64,000 nt of DNA from Sediminicoccus sp. KRV36 (GCF_023243115.1 NZ_CP085081.1:4051001-4115000), one strand, 5' to 3'; counted from the first letter of the stretch, positions 1 to 10,031 are shown. The notes: generated from the letters alone by a model not told the origin. Numbers and translations are program-made.

Positions 1-59
1 GGCAGGAAGGCCGGGGTGGTGAGCAGGAGGGTGGTGAGCAGTGCCTGGTGGATCTTCAT
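1..59 (-). CDS. Exported protein, 5' end only (signal peptide)
   Basis: A leftward reading frame opens with ATG at 59 and runs off the window edge. The visible 19 residues are MKIHQALLTTLLLTTPAFL: a positively charged start, then a hydrophobic stretch, as in a secretion signal. A weak GGGAAC lies just upstream. The mature protein is outside the window, so no function can be given. It could also be a short spurious frame; the signal-peptide pattern and the G/C-rich third positions argue mildly for a gene. Confidence 0.4.
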   Translation of the reverse strand, partial: MKIHQALLTTLLLTTPAFL

Positions 60-166
60 CTCGGGTTCCCTGTGCCAATGCGGCCAAGGGAGAAACGCCC
101 AGGCAAGGCGGACGTTGCCTGGGCGCACGCAAGATCAGGCCGGCAATCAATCAGGCTGGCAACCAA

Positions 167-631
167 TCAGGCAGGGCGGGGACCGTTCAGCTTGAGCATG
201 GTGAAGTTCAGCCAGCCCGCGAAACTGACCCAGGCGAGATAGGGGATCATCAGCGCCATGCCCCAGCCGCTGATGGGGGCAAAGACGATGATGCAGGCCA
301 GGATGGCGACCCAGAGCGCCATCAGGTCATACAGCGCCAGGTCCGGCCGCCGCATCCCGAAGAAAAACGCGGACCAGAGGAAATTCAGCACAAGCTGGAT
401 GCCATACAGCACCAGCGCCAGGCCGAAGCCGACCTCCCGCCAGACCAGCCAGCCGCTGATCGCGATCATGATGAACAGCAGGCCCCAGGCCGGGCCGAAC
501 AGCCAATTGGGCGGCCGCCACCAGGGTTTCTTCAGCCCCTCATACCACTGGCCGGGCGTGAAGATCGCGCCCGACAACGCCGTGGCGAAACACGCCGCGA
601 AAAATCCCACGAGGGGCAACCAATCACTCAT
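167..631 (-). CDS. tspO: TspO/MBR family protein (tryptophan-rich sensory protein)
   Basis: A 154-residue integral membrane protein of the TspO/peripheral benzodiazepine receptor family. These proteins bind tetrapyrroles and sterol-like ligands and modulate pigment or stress responses. Five hydrophobic segments are visible. The family's Trp/Pro-rich loop is present as PWWRPPNWLFGPAWG, and NFLWSAFFFG matches the later conserved segment. The start at 631 was chosen over an upstream frame opening because AGGAGG lies seven bases before it and the ATG overlaps the folP stop as ATGA, which suggests translational coupling. It is the last gene of the tilS-ftsH-folP-tspO run. The ligand cannot be told from the sequence. 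Confidence 0.9.
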   Translation of the reverse strand: MSDWLPLVGFFAACFATALSGAIFTPGQWYEGLKKPWWRPPNWLFGPAWGLLFIMIAISGWLVWREVGFGLALVLYGIQLVLNFLWSAFFFGMRRPDLALYDLMALWVAILACIIVFAPISGWGMALMIPYLAWVSFAGWLNFTMLKLNGPRPA

Positions 632-1653
632 CCAGGAGCCTCCTGGAAACCGGCGGCGAGGGCTTCGGCGCATTTCAGCGCCTGCACCGTCTCCGCCACA
701 TCATGCACCCGCAGGATATGGGCCCCTTGGGCCGCCGCCGCCAGGGCCATGGCAAGGCTGCCCGGCATGCGCTGCCCAGCTTCGGCCACGCCTGTGATGC
801 GTCCGATGAAGCCCTTGCGCGAAGCGCCCACCAGAATGGCGCAACCCAGGTTGAACAGCAGCGGCAGGCGCGCGATCAGCGCCAGATTGTCCTCGATGCG
901 CTTGCCGAAGCCGATCCCCGGATCCACGCAGATCCGGCCGCGCGGAATGCCCAAGGCCTCCAGCGTGGCCACGCGCCCTTCCAGGAAGCGCGCCACTTCG
1001 AGCGGCGCATCCTGATACTGGATATCCTGCTGCATCGTCCGCGGGTCCAGCGTGCGCATATGCATCAGGATGACCGGGCAGCGCGCCTGGGCGATGACGC
1101 GGATGGCATCGCCGTCATGGCGCAGGGCGCTGACGTCATTGATGACCTCGGCCCCGGCATCGAGCGCGGCCTGCATCGTCGCGGCATGCCGCGTATCCAC
1201 GCTGACCGGCGCCGAAGTTGCCAGCGCGCGGATCACGGGCAGGATGCGCGCCTGCTCCTCCTCGGCGCTCACCGGGGCTGCGTCGGGGCGGGTGCTTTCG
1301 CCGCCAATGTCGAGCATGTCGGCACCCGCCTCCAGCATGGCGTGGCCCTGGCGGATGGCCGCGTCACGCGCGGTGCCGTCACCGGAGAAACTATCGGGCG
1401 TGCAGTTCACGATGCCCATGACCAGCGGGCGCGCGCGGTGCCGCTCGATCCCGGCGAAGGGCTGGATGGGCCGGGTCAGCCGCTCCAGCGCCGGGTGATC
1501 CTCGGGGGGCGGAATGATGGTGCCCGCGGGTTCACGCAGGAGCGAAAACGCGAAAGGCCCGCCCTGCAACGGCAGGGCGAGCCCATCACGCATCGCGGTG
1601 AAAGCCGTTGGACCCTGCAACAGGCCCAAAGGCTCCAACCACTCCGAATGCAT
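628..1653 (-). CDS. folP: Dihydropteroate synthase
   Basis: Condenses p-aminobenzoate with 6-hydroxymethyl-dihydropterin diphosphate in folate synthesis; the target of sulfonamides. The TIM-barrel motifs appear in order: MGIVNCTPDSFSGDG, DIGGESTRP, a central INDVSA, DPGIGFGK, GASRKGFIG and a C-terminal RVHDV. About 75 residues precede the first motif; this N-terminal extension is longer than in the E. coli enzyme but is common in alphaproteobacteria. The ATG at 1653 shares a base with the ftsH stop (TGATG); a GTG one codon earlier (1656) is an alternative. The gene overlaps tspO by four bases. The ftsH-folP order matches E. coli and many other proteobacteria. Confidence 0.96.
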   Translation of the reverse strand: MHSEWLEPLGLLQGPTAFTAMRDGLALPLQGGPFAFSLLREPAGTIIPPPEDHPALERLTRPIQPFAGIERHRARPLVMGIVNCTPDSFSGDGTARDAAIRQGHAMLEAGADMLDIGGESTRPDAAPVSAEEEQARILPVIRALATSAPVSVDTRHAATMQAALDAGAEVINDVSALRHDGDAIRVIAQARCPVILMHMRTLDPRTMQQDIQYQDAPLEVARFLEGRVATLEALGIPRGRICVDPGIGFGKRIEDNLALIARLPLLFNLGCAILVGASRKGFIGRITGVAEAGQRMPGSLAMALAAAAQGAHILRVHDVAETVQALKCAEALAAGFQEAPG

Positions 1654-3575
1654 CACCCCACCGGCTGCGGATTCAGCCCGCCGCCCGTATCCGGCCGCGG
1701 GTTGCGGCCCGAGCTCGGCACGCTGCCGCGCCCGGCGGAAGTCGGCTCGTCGGGGCGGTTGCGGATCACCGGCTCGCCCCGCAGCACGGTGCGGATTTCA
1801 TCGCCCGAGAGGGTTTCGTATTCCAGCAGGCCCTTGGCCAGCAGCTCCAGCTCATGGCGGTTATCCGTCAGGATCTGGGTGGCGCGGGCATAGGCGCGAT
1901 CAATGATGCCGCGGATTTCGCTGTCAATGATCCGCGCCGTCTCTTCGGAGAGGTTCTTCGACTGCGTGACGGAATGGCCGAGGAACACCTCCTGGCTGTT
2001 CTCGCCATAGGCGACCATGCCGATCTTGTCCGACATGCCCCATTCGGTGACCATCATGCGGGCCATGTTGGTGGCCATCTTGATGTCACCCGATGCGCCG
2101 TTGGACACTTTGTCCGAGCCGAACACCACCTCTTCCGCGACGCGGCCGCCCATCGCCATGGCGAGTTCGGCCTTCATCTTGGACTTGTGCTTCGAGTAGC
2201 GATCCCCCGCCGGCAGGCTCATCACCAGGCCGAGCGCGCGGCCGCGCGGGATGATGGTGGCCTTGTGCACGGGGTCGCACTCTTCCTCATGCATCGCGAC
2301 CAGGGCATGGCCCGCCTCGTGATAGGCGGTCATGCGCTTTTCGTCGTCGGACATGACGAGGCTGCGGCGCTCCGCACCCATCATCACCTTGTCCTTGGCG
2401 GCCTCGAACTCCGCCATGCCGACGGTGCGGCGGCCGGTGCGGGCGGCAAGCAGCGCCGCCTCATTCACGAGGTTCGCGAGATCGGCGCCGGAGAAGCCAG
2501 GCGTGCCGCGCGCGATCGTCTTGGGGTCCACATCGGAGGCCAGCGGCACCTTGCGCATGTGCACACGCAGGATCTTCTCGCGCCCGTTCACATCGGGGTT
2601 GGGCACCACCACCTGGCGGTCGAAGCGGCCGGGACGCAGCAGTGCCGGGTCCAGCACATCTGGCCGGTTGGTGGCCGCGATGATGATGACGCCTTCGTTG
2701 GACTCAAAGCCGTCCATCTCGACCAGCATCTGGTTCAGCGTCTGCTCGCGCTCATCATTCCCACCGCCGAGGCCGGCGCCGCGATGGCGGCCCACCGCGT
2801 CGATTTCGTCAATGAAGATCAGGCAGGGCGCGTTCTTCTTGCCCTGCTCGAACATGTCTCGCACGCGGCTGGCACCCACGCCCACGAACATCTCGACGAA
2901 GTCGGAGCCGGAGATGGTGAAGAAGGGCACATTCGCCTCACCCGCGATGGAGCGGGCGAGCAGCGTCTTGCCGGTGCCGGGCGGGCCGACCAGCAGAACG
3001 CCCTTGGGGATCTTGCCGCCCAGCTTCTGGAACTTCGCGGGGTCCCGCAGGAAGTCCACGATTTCTTCCAGCTCGGCCTTGGCCTCGTCGATGCCGGCGA
3101 CGTCCTCGAACGTCACGCGGCCATGCTTTTCGGTCAGCAGCTTGGCCTTGGACTTGCCGAAGCCCATGGCGCGGCCGCCGCCGCCCTGCATCTGGCGCAT
3201 GAAGAAGATCCAGACGCCGATCAGCAGCAGCATCGGGAACCAGGAGATCAGGATCTGAAAGAGCGGATTGACCTCGCTCTCCTCCGGACGGGCAACGACG
3301 CGCACGCCCTTGTCGGTCAGTTTGGAGATCATCGCGGGATCTTCGGGCGTGAAGGTCGAGAAGCTGCGGCCATCGGTCAGCTGGCCCGAGACGGTGCGTC
3401 CCTGGATCACCACATCGCGGACATGGCCGGCATTCACCTCATTCAGGAAGTCGCTGTAGGCCACCTGCATTTGGGCGCGGCTGCTCGGGCCCGAAGGCTG
3501 GAACAGGTTGAACAGCGCCACCAGCAGCAGCGCTACGATCACCCACAAGGCCAGGTTGCGGCCGAAATTGCTCAC
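1653..3575 (-). CDS. ftsH: ATP-dependent zinc metalloprotease FtsH
   Basis: A membrane-anchored AAA+ protease of about 640 residues that degrades misfolded membrane proteins and short-lived regulators. Visible in order: an N-terminal membrane segment, a periplasmic domain of about 75 residues, a second membrane segment ([14 protein letters not shown]), Walker A GPPGTGKT, Walker [10 protein letters not shown], the second region of homology ending in RPGRFDRQ, and the zinc site HEAGH. The start is uncertain. GTG at 3575 (reading VSNFGRN, like relatives that begin MNNFGRN) has AAGGGG ten bases upstream; ATG at 3584 lies too close to that site. The tail is rich in Gly and Pro. The stop codon overlaps the folP start. 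Confidence 0.96.
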   Translation of the reverse strand: MSNFGRNLALWVIVALLLVALFNLFQPSGPSSRAQMQVAYSDFLNEVNAGHVRDVVIQGRTVSGQLTDGRSFSTFTPEDPAMISKLTDKGVRVVARPEESEVNPLFQILISWFPMLLLIGVWIFFMRQMQGGGGRAMGFGKSKAKLLTEKHGRVTFEDVAGIDEAKAELEEIVDFLRDPAKFQKLGGKIPKGVLLVGPPGTGKTLLARSIAGEANVPFFTISGSDFVEMFVGVGASRVRDMFEQGKKNAPCLIFIDEIDAVGRHRGAGLGGGNDEREQTLNQMLVEMDGFESNEGVIIIAATNRPDVLDPALLRPGRFDRQVVVPNPDVNGREKILRVHMRKVPLASDVDPKTIARGTPGFSGADLANLVNEAALLAARTGRRTVGMAEFEAAKDKVMMGAERRSLVMSDDEKRMTAYHEAGHALVAMHEEECDPVHKATIIPRGRALGLVMSLPAGDRYSKHKSKMKAELAMAMGGRVAEEVVFGSDKVSNGASGDIKMATNMARMMVTEWGMSDKIGMVAYGENSQEVFLGHSVTQSKNLSEETARIIDSEIRGIIDRAYARATQILTDNRHELELLAKGLLEYETLSGDEIRTVLRGEPVIRNRPDEPTSAGRGSVPSSGRNPRPDTGGGLNPQPVG

Positions 3576-3665
3576 GTGTCGCATTCCCCTTCGCCGGGCA
3601 TTGGGCCGGCATTTGGTGAACATGGTGTCAACGCCACCCGAGGTAATGCCCGAAGACCACGAAAT

Positions 3666-4925
3666 TCACCCGGAATGGTGACATTCCGTGACGGTCTCCG
3701 TAGCGGCACCACCGAGCGGCGCGAAGTGCAGCGGATAGAAAGCCACTGATTCCATGGCATCGTAGAACAGATGGGGCACCAGGGCCAGCTTTCCATCACC
3801 CGCCCGCCGCAGCGCGGGAAGGGCGGCCAGGGCAGCGGCGGGCAAGTGCCGCGCCCGCGCCCGGAACAGGGCGGCTTCCGGCCCCAGCGCGCCCAGCATG
3901 AAGCCCGCCGGCGGTGGCGGGCAGCGGAACCGACCATCCCATAGGCCGGCTTGCCAGCCGCCCGTCGCGGCCTCGCGCACCAGCCATCGCCCGCCCTTCA
4001 GCCAGCGCGCGCCGCCCAGCGTGCCCGAACCCTGCGCCAACAGCGCCGCCACCGCAGCCTCGGCCGGCGCATGGGCGGCGCCGCCCACCACGCGGATCAG
4101 CGCCGCCATCACCTGCCGCGCCGTCGCATCCTGGCCCAGGGCTTCGGGCATGATTTCGGCGCAGCCTTCCGGCAGCAACCGCACCGCCCGGGCCATCCGG
4201 GCCGCGGCAGCGGCCGCAAGACGGGCACGCCGGCGGGCGAAGGCGCTGGCATCCAGCCCCATCATGCCGCCCGCCCGCAGCCGGGCACGGGCGAAGCGCG
4301 GATTATGGTTAGACGGATCCTCGACCGGGCGCAGCCCCCAGCCCAGGAGGCTCGCAGCCAGCCGCGCCTTGGGAATGCCGAGCATGGGCCGAAGGATCAG
4401 CGCCTCGGCCGCCACGCTCAGCGGCGCCATCCCGGCCAGCCCATGGGACCCGCTGCCGCGCAGGGCGCGAAACAGGATGGTTTCCGCCTGATCCTCGGCG
4501 TGATGGCCGAGCAGGAGGTGCGGCGCGCCCGCTTCGGCGCAAGCGGCCAGGAGGGCCGTGCGGCGGGCTTCCCGCGCGCGCTCCTGCAGGCGCGGCCCGG
4601 CGGGCAGGCCGAGGCGCAGGACGCGGCTCGCGATCCCGCGCTGTTGCAGCCCTTCCGACAGCGCGTGCGCTTCCGCACCGGAATCCGGCCGGAGCCCATG
4701 CTCGACAATCAGGGCCAGGATCGCGCCCCCGCGCATCCGCGCCCATCGGTCGGTCAACCGCGTCAGCGCGAGGCTGTCCGCCCCCCCCGAACAGCCCACT
4801 GCGACCAGCGGCCCGAAGGGCCCCAGCGGCGCCATCAGCCCAGCGAATTCATCCTCGGAGATGCAAGAACCTGAGGTTCTTGCCGGGGTCGAGGGGCAGC
4901 GCCCCTCGTCTTTCCTTACCGGCAC
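3666..4925 (-). CDS. tilS: tRNA(Ile)-lysidine synthase
   Basis: Modifies C34 of the AUA-reading tRNA-Ile to lysidine using ATP and lysine. The N-type ATP pyrophosphatase signature SGGADS is at residues 46-51. LGHHAEDQAET and RPMLGIPKARL follow, as in the family. The start is a real problem. ATG at 4835 would remove residues SEDEFAGL that resemble the family N-terminus. The only other in-frame start is GTG at 4925, inside the cpoB stop region. The codons between them are encoded by a palindromic repeat (4863-4907), so the first 20 or so residues look repeat-derived. It lies downstream of cpoB and upstream of ftsH; tilS-ftsH adjacency is widespread in bacteria. Confidence 0.9.
   Translation of the reverse strand: MPVRKDEGRCPSTPARTSGSCISEDEFAGLMAPLGPFGPLVAVGCSGGADSLALTRLTDRWARMRGGAILALIVEHGLRPDSGAEAHALSEGLQQRGIASRVLRLGLPAGPRLQERAREARRTALLAACAEAGAPHLLLGHHAEDQAETILFRALRGSGSHGLAGMAPLSVAAEALILRPMLGIPKARLAASLLGWGLRPVEDPSNHNPRFARARLRAGGMMGLDASAFARRRARLAAAAAARMARAVRLLPEGCAEIMPEALGQDATARQVMAALIRVVGGAAHAPAEAAVAALLAQGSGTLGGARWLKGGRWLVREAATGGWQAGLWDGRFRCPPPPAGFMLGALGPEAALFRARARHLPAAALAALPALRRAGDGKLALVPHLFYDAMESVAFYPLHFAPLGGAATETVTECHHSG
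4863..4907. repeat. Composite palindromic repeat, copy 1 (inside the tilS 5' end)
   Basis: Two palindromes sit side by side. Bases 4863-4883 pair GCAAGAACCT with AGGTTCTTGC around one central base. Bases 4891-4907 pair GAGGGGC with GCCCCTC around AGC. The spacer is CGGGGTC. The same two-module layout, in the other orientation, occurs between ruvB and ruvA and at several other sites in this window. Here the element lies in frame within the likely tilS coding region. Confidence 0.75.
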
Positions 4926-5764
4926 TGCCCCCGCTGCCGCGCCGCATTGGCGCGCTCGGCCGTGGCGCCGGAGAGATTGGGGAACTGGCTGCGCAGGTCG
5001 TTCAGCGTGTCACAGGCTTCGCGGCGATTGCCGAGGCCCTGGAATGCCGTGGCCAGGCCGATCAGCGCATCCGGCGCGCGCGGCCCGGTGCGGCCGCGCG
5101 TATAGGCCTCGTTGAAGGCGATGGCGGCATTGCCGAAATCCCGCTTGCCGTTCAGCGCCTCGCCCAGAAGCATCTGGCCGGCCACCACGGGCGCGCCGGA
5201 GCGGACGGCCAGCGCCTCACGCGCGGCGGCTTCGGCGGCGGCATAGTCGCGGCGGCCGAGTGCGGCCTGGCCCTCGGCCAAGGCGCGATCCGGCGTGCGG
5301 GGTGCGGCGGCACCCGTGCTGGTCGTGGGCGGACCGGCCGGGCGGGCCGGGGCGGCGGCGGCGCCACCAGACCCGCCACCACCACCACCTTGGCCAAGCC
5401 TGAACTCCATGTCGCCGCGCAGCTTTTCGATATCCTCGGCCAGCCGGCGATTCTGATTTTCCAGCACATCCACGCGGCCGCGCTGGCGGCGGACTTCCTC
5501 CTCCAGCACATTCACGCGGTCGAGCAGCTGGCCGACCAATTCCCCGCCCCCGGCAGGTGCGCGGCTGGAGGATGGCGGCGGCAGGCTGCCGCCACGGCTG
5601 CGCAGCTGCTCCATCTCCTGCCGCAATTGCAGGATCTGGTTTTGCAGCGCGATGCCCTCGCGGCTGTCCATCTGCGCGGCGGCCGGCAGCGCAAGCAGGA
5701 GCAGCCCCGCCACCGCCATGCAGCGGCGGAGGCCGCCAGCCGGATCAATCCGAAAACGCGCCAT
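4916..5764 (-). CDS. cpoB: Cell division coordinator CpoB (YbgF), Tol-Pal system
   Basis: A 282-residue periplasmic protein that links peptidoglycan synthesis to outer-membrane constriction through TolA and PBP1B. A signal peptide ends near residue 31 (LLLLALPAAAQ). A coiled-coil region rich in Gln, Glu and Arg follows (about 38-125, with LLDRVNVLEEEVRR). Then comes a Gly/Ala/Pro-rich linker (about 125-165) and a C-terminal TPR-like half from about residue 165 (ALAEGQAALGRRDYAAAEAAAREAL and similar helices). It is 41 bases downstream of pal, the usual place for ybgF. The 3' end overlaps the proposed tilS start. Confidence 0.92.
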   Translation of the reverse strand: MARFRIDPAGGLRRCMAVAGLLLLALPAAAQMDSREGIALQNQILQLRQEMEQLRSRGGSLPPPSSSRAPAGGGELVGQLLDRVNVLEEEVRRQRGRVDVLENQNRRLAEDIEKLRGDMEFRLGQGGGGGGSGGAAAAPARPAGPPTTSTGAAAPRTPDRALAEGQAALGRRDYAAAEAAAREALAVRSGAPVVAGQMLLGEALNGKRDFGNAAIAFNEAYTRGRTGPRAPDALIGLATAFQGLGNRREACDTLNDLRSQFPNLSGATAERANAARQRGQCR

Positions 5765-5805
5765 GCCCAGGCCCCCCGCCCAACCGCGCCGTGATTCCGT
5801 CCAGC

Positions 5806-6276
5806 CTAGCGGACGACGGTCACGGCACGGCGGTTGCGCGCCCAGGATTCTTCGTTCGAGCCCAGCGCATCCGGGCGATCCTTGCCGTAGCTGATGGTCT
5901 GGATGCGGGTGCCGGCCACGCCGCCGGCCACCAGAACGTCCCGCGCGGAATTGGCGCGGCGCTGGGCGAGGGCGAGGTTGTATTCGCGCGTGCCGCGCTC
6001 ATCCGCATGGCCTTCCACAGTGACCTGGACCTGCGGGAACTGGCCCATCCAGCGGGACTGACGCTCCAGCACCGGGCGCTGATCGGCGCGGATGCTGCTG
6101 CGATCCGTATCGAACAAGACGCGATCCCCGATATTGGCGACGAGGTCTTCCTGGCTGCCGGGGCGGATGCCCGAACCAGCGCCCGCCGTGCTGGCAGTGG
6201 GCTCAGGGTCCGAAGAGCACGCAATGAGCAGGCCCGCGGCCGCGAAGGCGACGAGAAGGGGGTTGGTGGCGGCCAT
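5806..6276 (-). CDS. pal: Peptidoglycan-associated lipoprotein Pal
   Basis: An outer-membrane lipoprotein that binds diaminopimelate in peptidoglycan and TolB. The start at 6276 follows AAGGAG. A lipobox reads LLIAC, with the lipidated Cys at residue 20. The OmpA-like domain is clear: FDTDRSSI, VEGHADERGTREYN, LAQRRANSARDVL and the terminal RNRRAVTVVR. At 156 residues the length is normal for Pal. It sits between tolB and cpoB, as in most proteobacteria, and completes the Tol-Pal set with the genes to its right. Confidence 0.97.
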   Translation of the reverse strand: MAATNPLLVAFAAAGLLIACSSDPEPTASTAGAGSGIRPGSQEDLVANIGDRVLFDTDRSSIRADQRPVLERQSRWMGQFPQVQVTVEGHADERGTREYNLALAQRRANSARDVLVAGGVAGTRIQTISYGKDRPDALGSNEESWARNRRAVTVVR

Positions 6277-6440
6277 GGTGATCTCCTTGCTGGCTCTCAG
6301 GCTCCGCCAGGCAGCCGCTTGCGCGGTTGCATCCTGGGCGAGGCTTTCCCGTAGCCGCGCCGCATGGCGCAATCAAGGCGAAAGCTGCGCGCCAGTCGCA
6401 TTGCGACTATTCGTGACATGCCGCAACGGGGCAGCGCGCC

Positions 6441-7793
6441 TCAACTGATCAACGGCGACCAGCTGGGGTCGGTTGCATCCGTGGGCGTCACGATCTGGCG
6501 CTCATTGAAGCCGGCGATGTCGATCGAGGAGAGCCGCGCCGAATAGCCCGCGCCGCGCTGATCGCGTGAGGCCGTCTCGCGGTAGAACATCAGAACCCGG
6601 CCATTGGGCGCGAAGGTCGGCCCCTCCATGCTCCATCCCTCGGAGAGAATCCGCTCGCCCGAGCCATCGGGGCGCATCACGCCGATCGCGAATTGGCCGC
6701 GCGCGATGCGGGTGAAGGCGATGAGATCGCCGCGCGGCGACCAGACCGGCGTCGCGTAGCGGCCATTGCCGAAGGAAATCCGCCGCGCACCGCCGCCGCC
6801 GGCATCCATCACATAGAGCTGCTGATCCCCGCCGCGATCCGAGTTGAAGACGATCTGCGTGCCATCCGGCGAAAAGCAGGGCGAAACATCGAGGCCGGGC
6901 GAATTGGTCAATTGCCGCTCCCGCCGCGAGCCCAGATCCACCACGAAGATATTGGCATCGCCACCGCGAATGGCGGAGAGCACCACGCTGCGCCCATCGG
7001 GCGAGAAGCGCGGGCTGAGCGTCATGCCGCCGAAATTGCCCAGGACCTCCTGCCGGCCGCTTTCCAGGCTGGTGAGATACACGCGGGGCTCGTTGCGCTG
7101 GTACGACATGAAGGCGATCTGCGTGGCATTGGGGTGCCAGCGCGGCGTCAGCGCCTGGAACTGGCCATCGGTGAGGAAGCGGTTGTTCTCGCCATCCTGG
7201 TCCATGACCGCGAGGCGCCTGGTGCGGCGGTCCCGTGGGCCGCTTTCGGCGATATAGGCGATGCGGGTGTTGAAATAGCCGCTTTCGCCCAGCATGCGCT
7301 TGTAGATGTCATCCGAGATGATGTGCGCGATCTGCCGCCAGTTGCTGGCCGTCGCGTTGTAGGCGGTGCCCAGCGCCTGCTGCTCGGGCAGGATATCCCA
7401 CAGGCGGAATTCCACCCGCAGCCTGTCCCCACTCGCATCCACGCGGCCGGTGACGAGCGCCGCGGCGCCAATCACGCGCCAGTCCTGGAAGCGCGGCGTG
7501 GCGGCCGCGGCCTCGGCCGACTGGATGAAGGCCGCGCGCTCGACCGGGCGGAACAGGCCGGAGCTGCGCAGGTTGTTGGTGATCACCTGCGCGATCTGCT
7601 GGCCGAGGCGCGCGCCATCGCTGCCGGTGCCGGCCATGTTGGGGATGGCGATGGGAATGGGCTCGGTGCGGGCGCGGGTGATGTCCACGATGGTGGGCTG
7701 GCCGCTTTGCCCGGAGGCCGGCCAGGGCGTCGCCCAGATGCCGGGCGCGACCAGGCCGGCGGCGAGGAAGGAACGACGATTGATCGTGGTCAT
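6441..7793 (-). CDS. tolB: Tol-Pal system protein TolB
   Basis: A periplasmic beta-propeller protein of 450 residues that shuttles between TolA, Pal and porins. The N-terminus ([17 protein letters not shown]) has twin arginines ahead of a hydrophobic stretch, so export by Tat is possible, although Sec is usual for TolB. The N-terminal domain spans about residues 33-165. From about 190 there are repeated propeller blades with the family phrases [28 protein letters not shown] and [16 protein letters not shown] lies 10-11 bases before the ATG. A gap of about 500 bases separates it from tolA, so it probably has its own promoter. Confidence 0.97.
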   Translation of the reverse strand: MTTINRRSFLAAGLVAPGIWATPWPASGQSGQPTIVDITRARTEPIPIAIPNMAGTGSDGARLGQQIAQVITNNLRSSGLFRPVERAAFIQSAEAAAATPRFQDWRVIGAAALVTGRVDASGDRLRVEFRLWDILPEQQALGTAYNATASNWRQIAHIISDDIYKRMLGESGYFNTRIAYIAESGPRDRRTRRLAVMDQDGENNRFLTDGQFQALTPRWHPNATQIAFMSYQRNEPRVYLTSLESGRQEVLGNFGGMTLSPRFSPDGRSVVLSAIRGGDANIFVVDLGSRRERQLTNSPGLDVSPCFSPDGTQIVFNSDRGGDQQLYVMDAGGGGARRISFGNGRYATPVWSPRGDLIAFTRIARGQFAIGVMRPDGSGERILSEGWSMEGPTFAPNGRVLMFYRETASRDQRGAGYSARLSSIDIAGFNERQIVTPTDATDPSWSPLIS

Positions 7794-8245
7794 GCGAGGC
7801 TTACTCCGAACTTAACCCGCTTTTGCCTGATTTTTGGGAAAAGGTGAATCACCCCTTGCGCGGCTGGCCACCAAGCCGCCCCGGCTTCATCACCGGCCCG
7901 GCCGATCGCCCGGATCGGGATTTGGCGATTGCGGGGAATTTCCAGCCCGCGGCGGTCTTTGCCCGGGTGAGGGCGCGGTTTGAACCTGGCCGGCCCTGAT
8001 GTCCACGCTGCCCTGCCCCGCCAGGACGCAGGCGCCGACGCGTTGGGCCGGCAGCGCCCTCAAGGTCGCGGGCAAGCGCGGCGACTGGTTGCCGGACCTC
8101 ACGCATCTCACGCCGCGTCGCGCTGGCGAACCGCGCCCGTCCTAATCTGTGCGCCCGCCGCCGAGACCGCGCTGGGCAGCCGGAACCAGCGCAAGACCCG
8201 CAGCATCCGTGGGCTGAGCGGCGCGGGACGCTGAGGTACTTGTTT
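7794..8245. other. Intergenic region between tolA and tolB, no supported gene
   Basis: About 450 bases without a convincing gene. Short open frames exist on both strands (for example 7849-8106 leftward and 7980-8234 rightward). They lack ribosome-binding sites and recognisable protein sequence, and are rich in Arg and Gly as random high-GC frames are. The part next to tolB (7800-7850) is AT-richer and probably holds the tolB promoter; no clear -35/-10 pair could be fixed. Confidence 0.5.
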
Positions 8246-8271
8246 CCCTGTTCCGGCGCACCGGAACAGGG
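8246..8271 (-). terminator. Strong hairpin downstream of tolA
   Basis: An 11-base-pair perfect stem (CCCTGTTCCGG paired with CCGGAACAGGG) with a four-base loop, about 20 bases past the tolA stop. No T-run follows on the tolA strand, so it may stop transcription inefficiently or instead protect the 3' end of the message. Confidence 0.5.
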
Positions 8272-8291
8272 TCAGATCGGGCGGGGCTCGC

Positions 8292-9291
8292 TCAGCGCAG
8301 CCCCAATTCCCGCGGATTGAACCGGAACACCGTGTTCCGCAGCGCCTCCAGCCGCTCCCGCGGGAGCGGCAGCGGGTTGCAGCGCGGATCGAGCAGGGCG
8401 CGGCGCGCCGCCTCGAACACCATGCGGGCGCGCGGTTCGGTCGGGATCGCGCCATTGGGTCGCACCACGCGCACGACGCCGGCCGCATCCACATCCACCC
8501 GCAATTCCACGATGATGTTCTGGATGTTGGGCGCCCCCGCATCCACGGCCCAGCATTCGCCGATCTTGTCAGCGAGGCCGGCGCGTTCGGCCGCCGTCAG
8601 GTTGGCGGCCCCCTGTGGCGCGCCGCCGCCCTGCTGCGGGGCGCCGGGGGCCGGGTTGGCGCGGGCCGTGGGCGGTTGTTGCTGCTGCTGTTGCTGGCGC
8701 AACCGCTCCAGCGTGTTCAGCACGGATTGGCTGCGCTCCTCGGGGCGCTGGACGGGGGGCGTCTGGCCGGTGCCGGGCGTCCGCGCAGGCTCGGGCGGCG
8801 GCGGCATGGGCGGCGGGGGCAGCGGCAGGGGCGGGGTGGGGCGCGGCGGGGTGGGTGGAGGGGGGGTCGGGCTTGGCGGCGTGGGCGCCTGGGCCTGCTG
8901 CTGCGGGCGCGGCGGCACCGGCACGGGTGAGGGGGGTTCCGGCGGCGGAGTCGCGGGGGGGGCGCGCCACCTGGCTCGGCGGTGTCGGCGTGGCCGCGGG
9001 CGCGGGCGGCGGCGGAGGCGGCGGGGGCGGTGGCGCCACGGGGGCGTTGCGCGGCGGCTCGGGCGGCGTCGGCGTCGGGGTTGGCGGCGCGGGCACGGGT
9101 GTCGGCGGGGCCGGGCGCGGCGCCGGCGTATCGCCCTGGGCCTGCTGCGCCGGGGCGAATTCGACCGAGAAGGATTGCTCCGCCGGCTCGGGCAGGCGCT
9201 TGGGCGCCAGCTCGAACAGGATCAGCACCAGCGCGAGAAGATGCGCGCCGAAGGAAATCCCGACCCAGAGGTGGAAGCGCCGCTCACTCAC
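8292..9291 (-). CDS. tolA: TolA / TonB-C domain protein, split by a one-base frameshift in this sequence
   Basis: TolA links the inner-membrane TolQR motor to Pal and TolB. The first frame (from GTG at 9291) gives a short cytoplasmic start, one membrane segment (LWVGISFGAHLLALVLILFE) and a very Pro-rich linker. The second frame (open to the stop at 8292) continues the Pro-rich linker, a Gln run and a TonB/TolA C-terminal domain (ADKIGECWAVDAG ... IIVELRVDVDAAG). The frames meet in a run of eight C on the coding strand (8955-8962); seven C would join them as QVARPPATPPEPPSPV. The restored protein would be about 332 residues. The GTG start overlaps a 62-codon frame encoded by tandem repeats (9284-9472). 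Either a base-calling error or a true frameshift would explain it. Confidence 0.85.
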
Positions 9292-9300
9292 CGCCCGCGC

Positions 9301-9471
9301 CCGATCCGCGGAGGAAGCTTGCGACCGGCGCGGTGAAGAGGTCGCCCAGCGCCACGCCCGATCCGCGGAGGGAGCTTGCGACCGGCGCGGTGAAGAGGTC
9401 GCCCAGCGTCCAGCACGATCCGCGCAGGGGGCTGGCGGGCGATGCGGTGAAGCGGCCGCTCATCAAGGCCA
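9301..9471. repeat. Three tandem 57-base repeats between tolR and tolA
   Basis: Copies start near 9301, 9358 and 9415, each 57 bases (19 codons). The first two are almost identical; the third has diverged. Core of the unit: CTTGCGACCGGCGCGGTGAA. The leftward strand is open through the array (62 codons, 9284-9472) and repeats LGDLFTAPVAS, but that frame has no good ribosome-binding site. Coding status is doubtful. Confidence 0.8.
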
Positions 9472-9503
9472 TGCGCCGCGAACGAAGCGTTTCGGATCAT
9501 GGC

Positions 9504-10028
<525 letters not shown>

Positions 10029-10031
10029 GGC

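Noticed and set aside
1608..3749. 713-codon open frame antisense to ftsH
   Set aside because: It mirrors the ftsH codons, is rich in His, Gly and Ala, and lacks a ribosome-binding site. FtsH on the other strand is complete.
7849..8106. 85-codon leftward frame between tolA and tolB
   Set aside because: There is no ribosome-binding site and no known motif, and composition is Arg/Gly-rich like other shadow frames.
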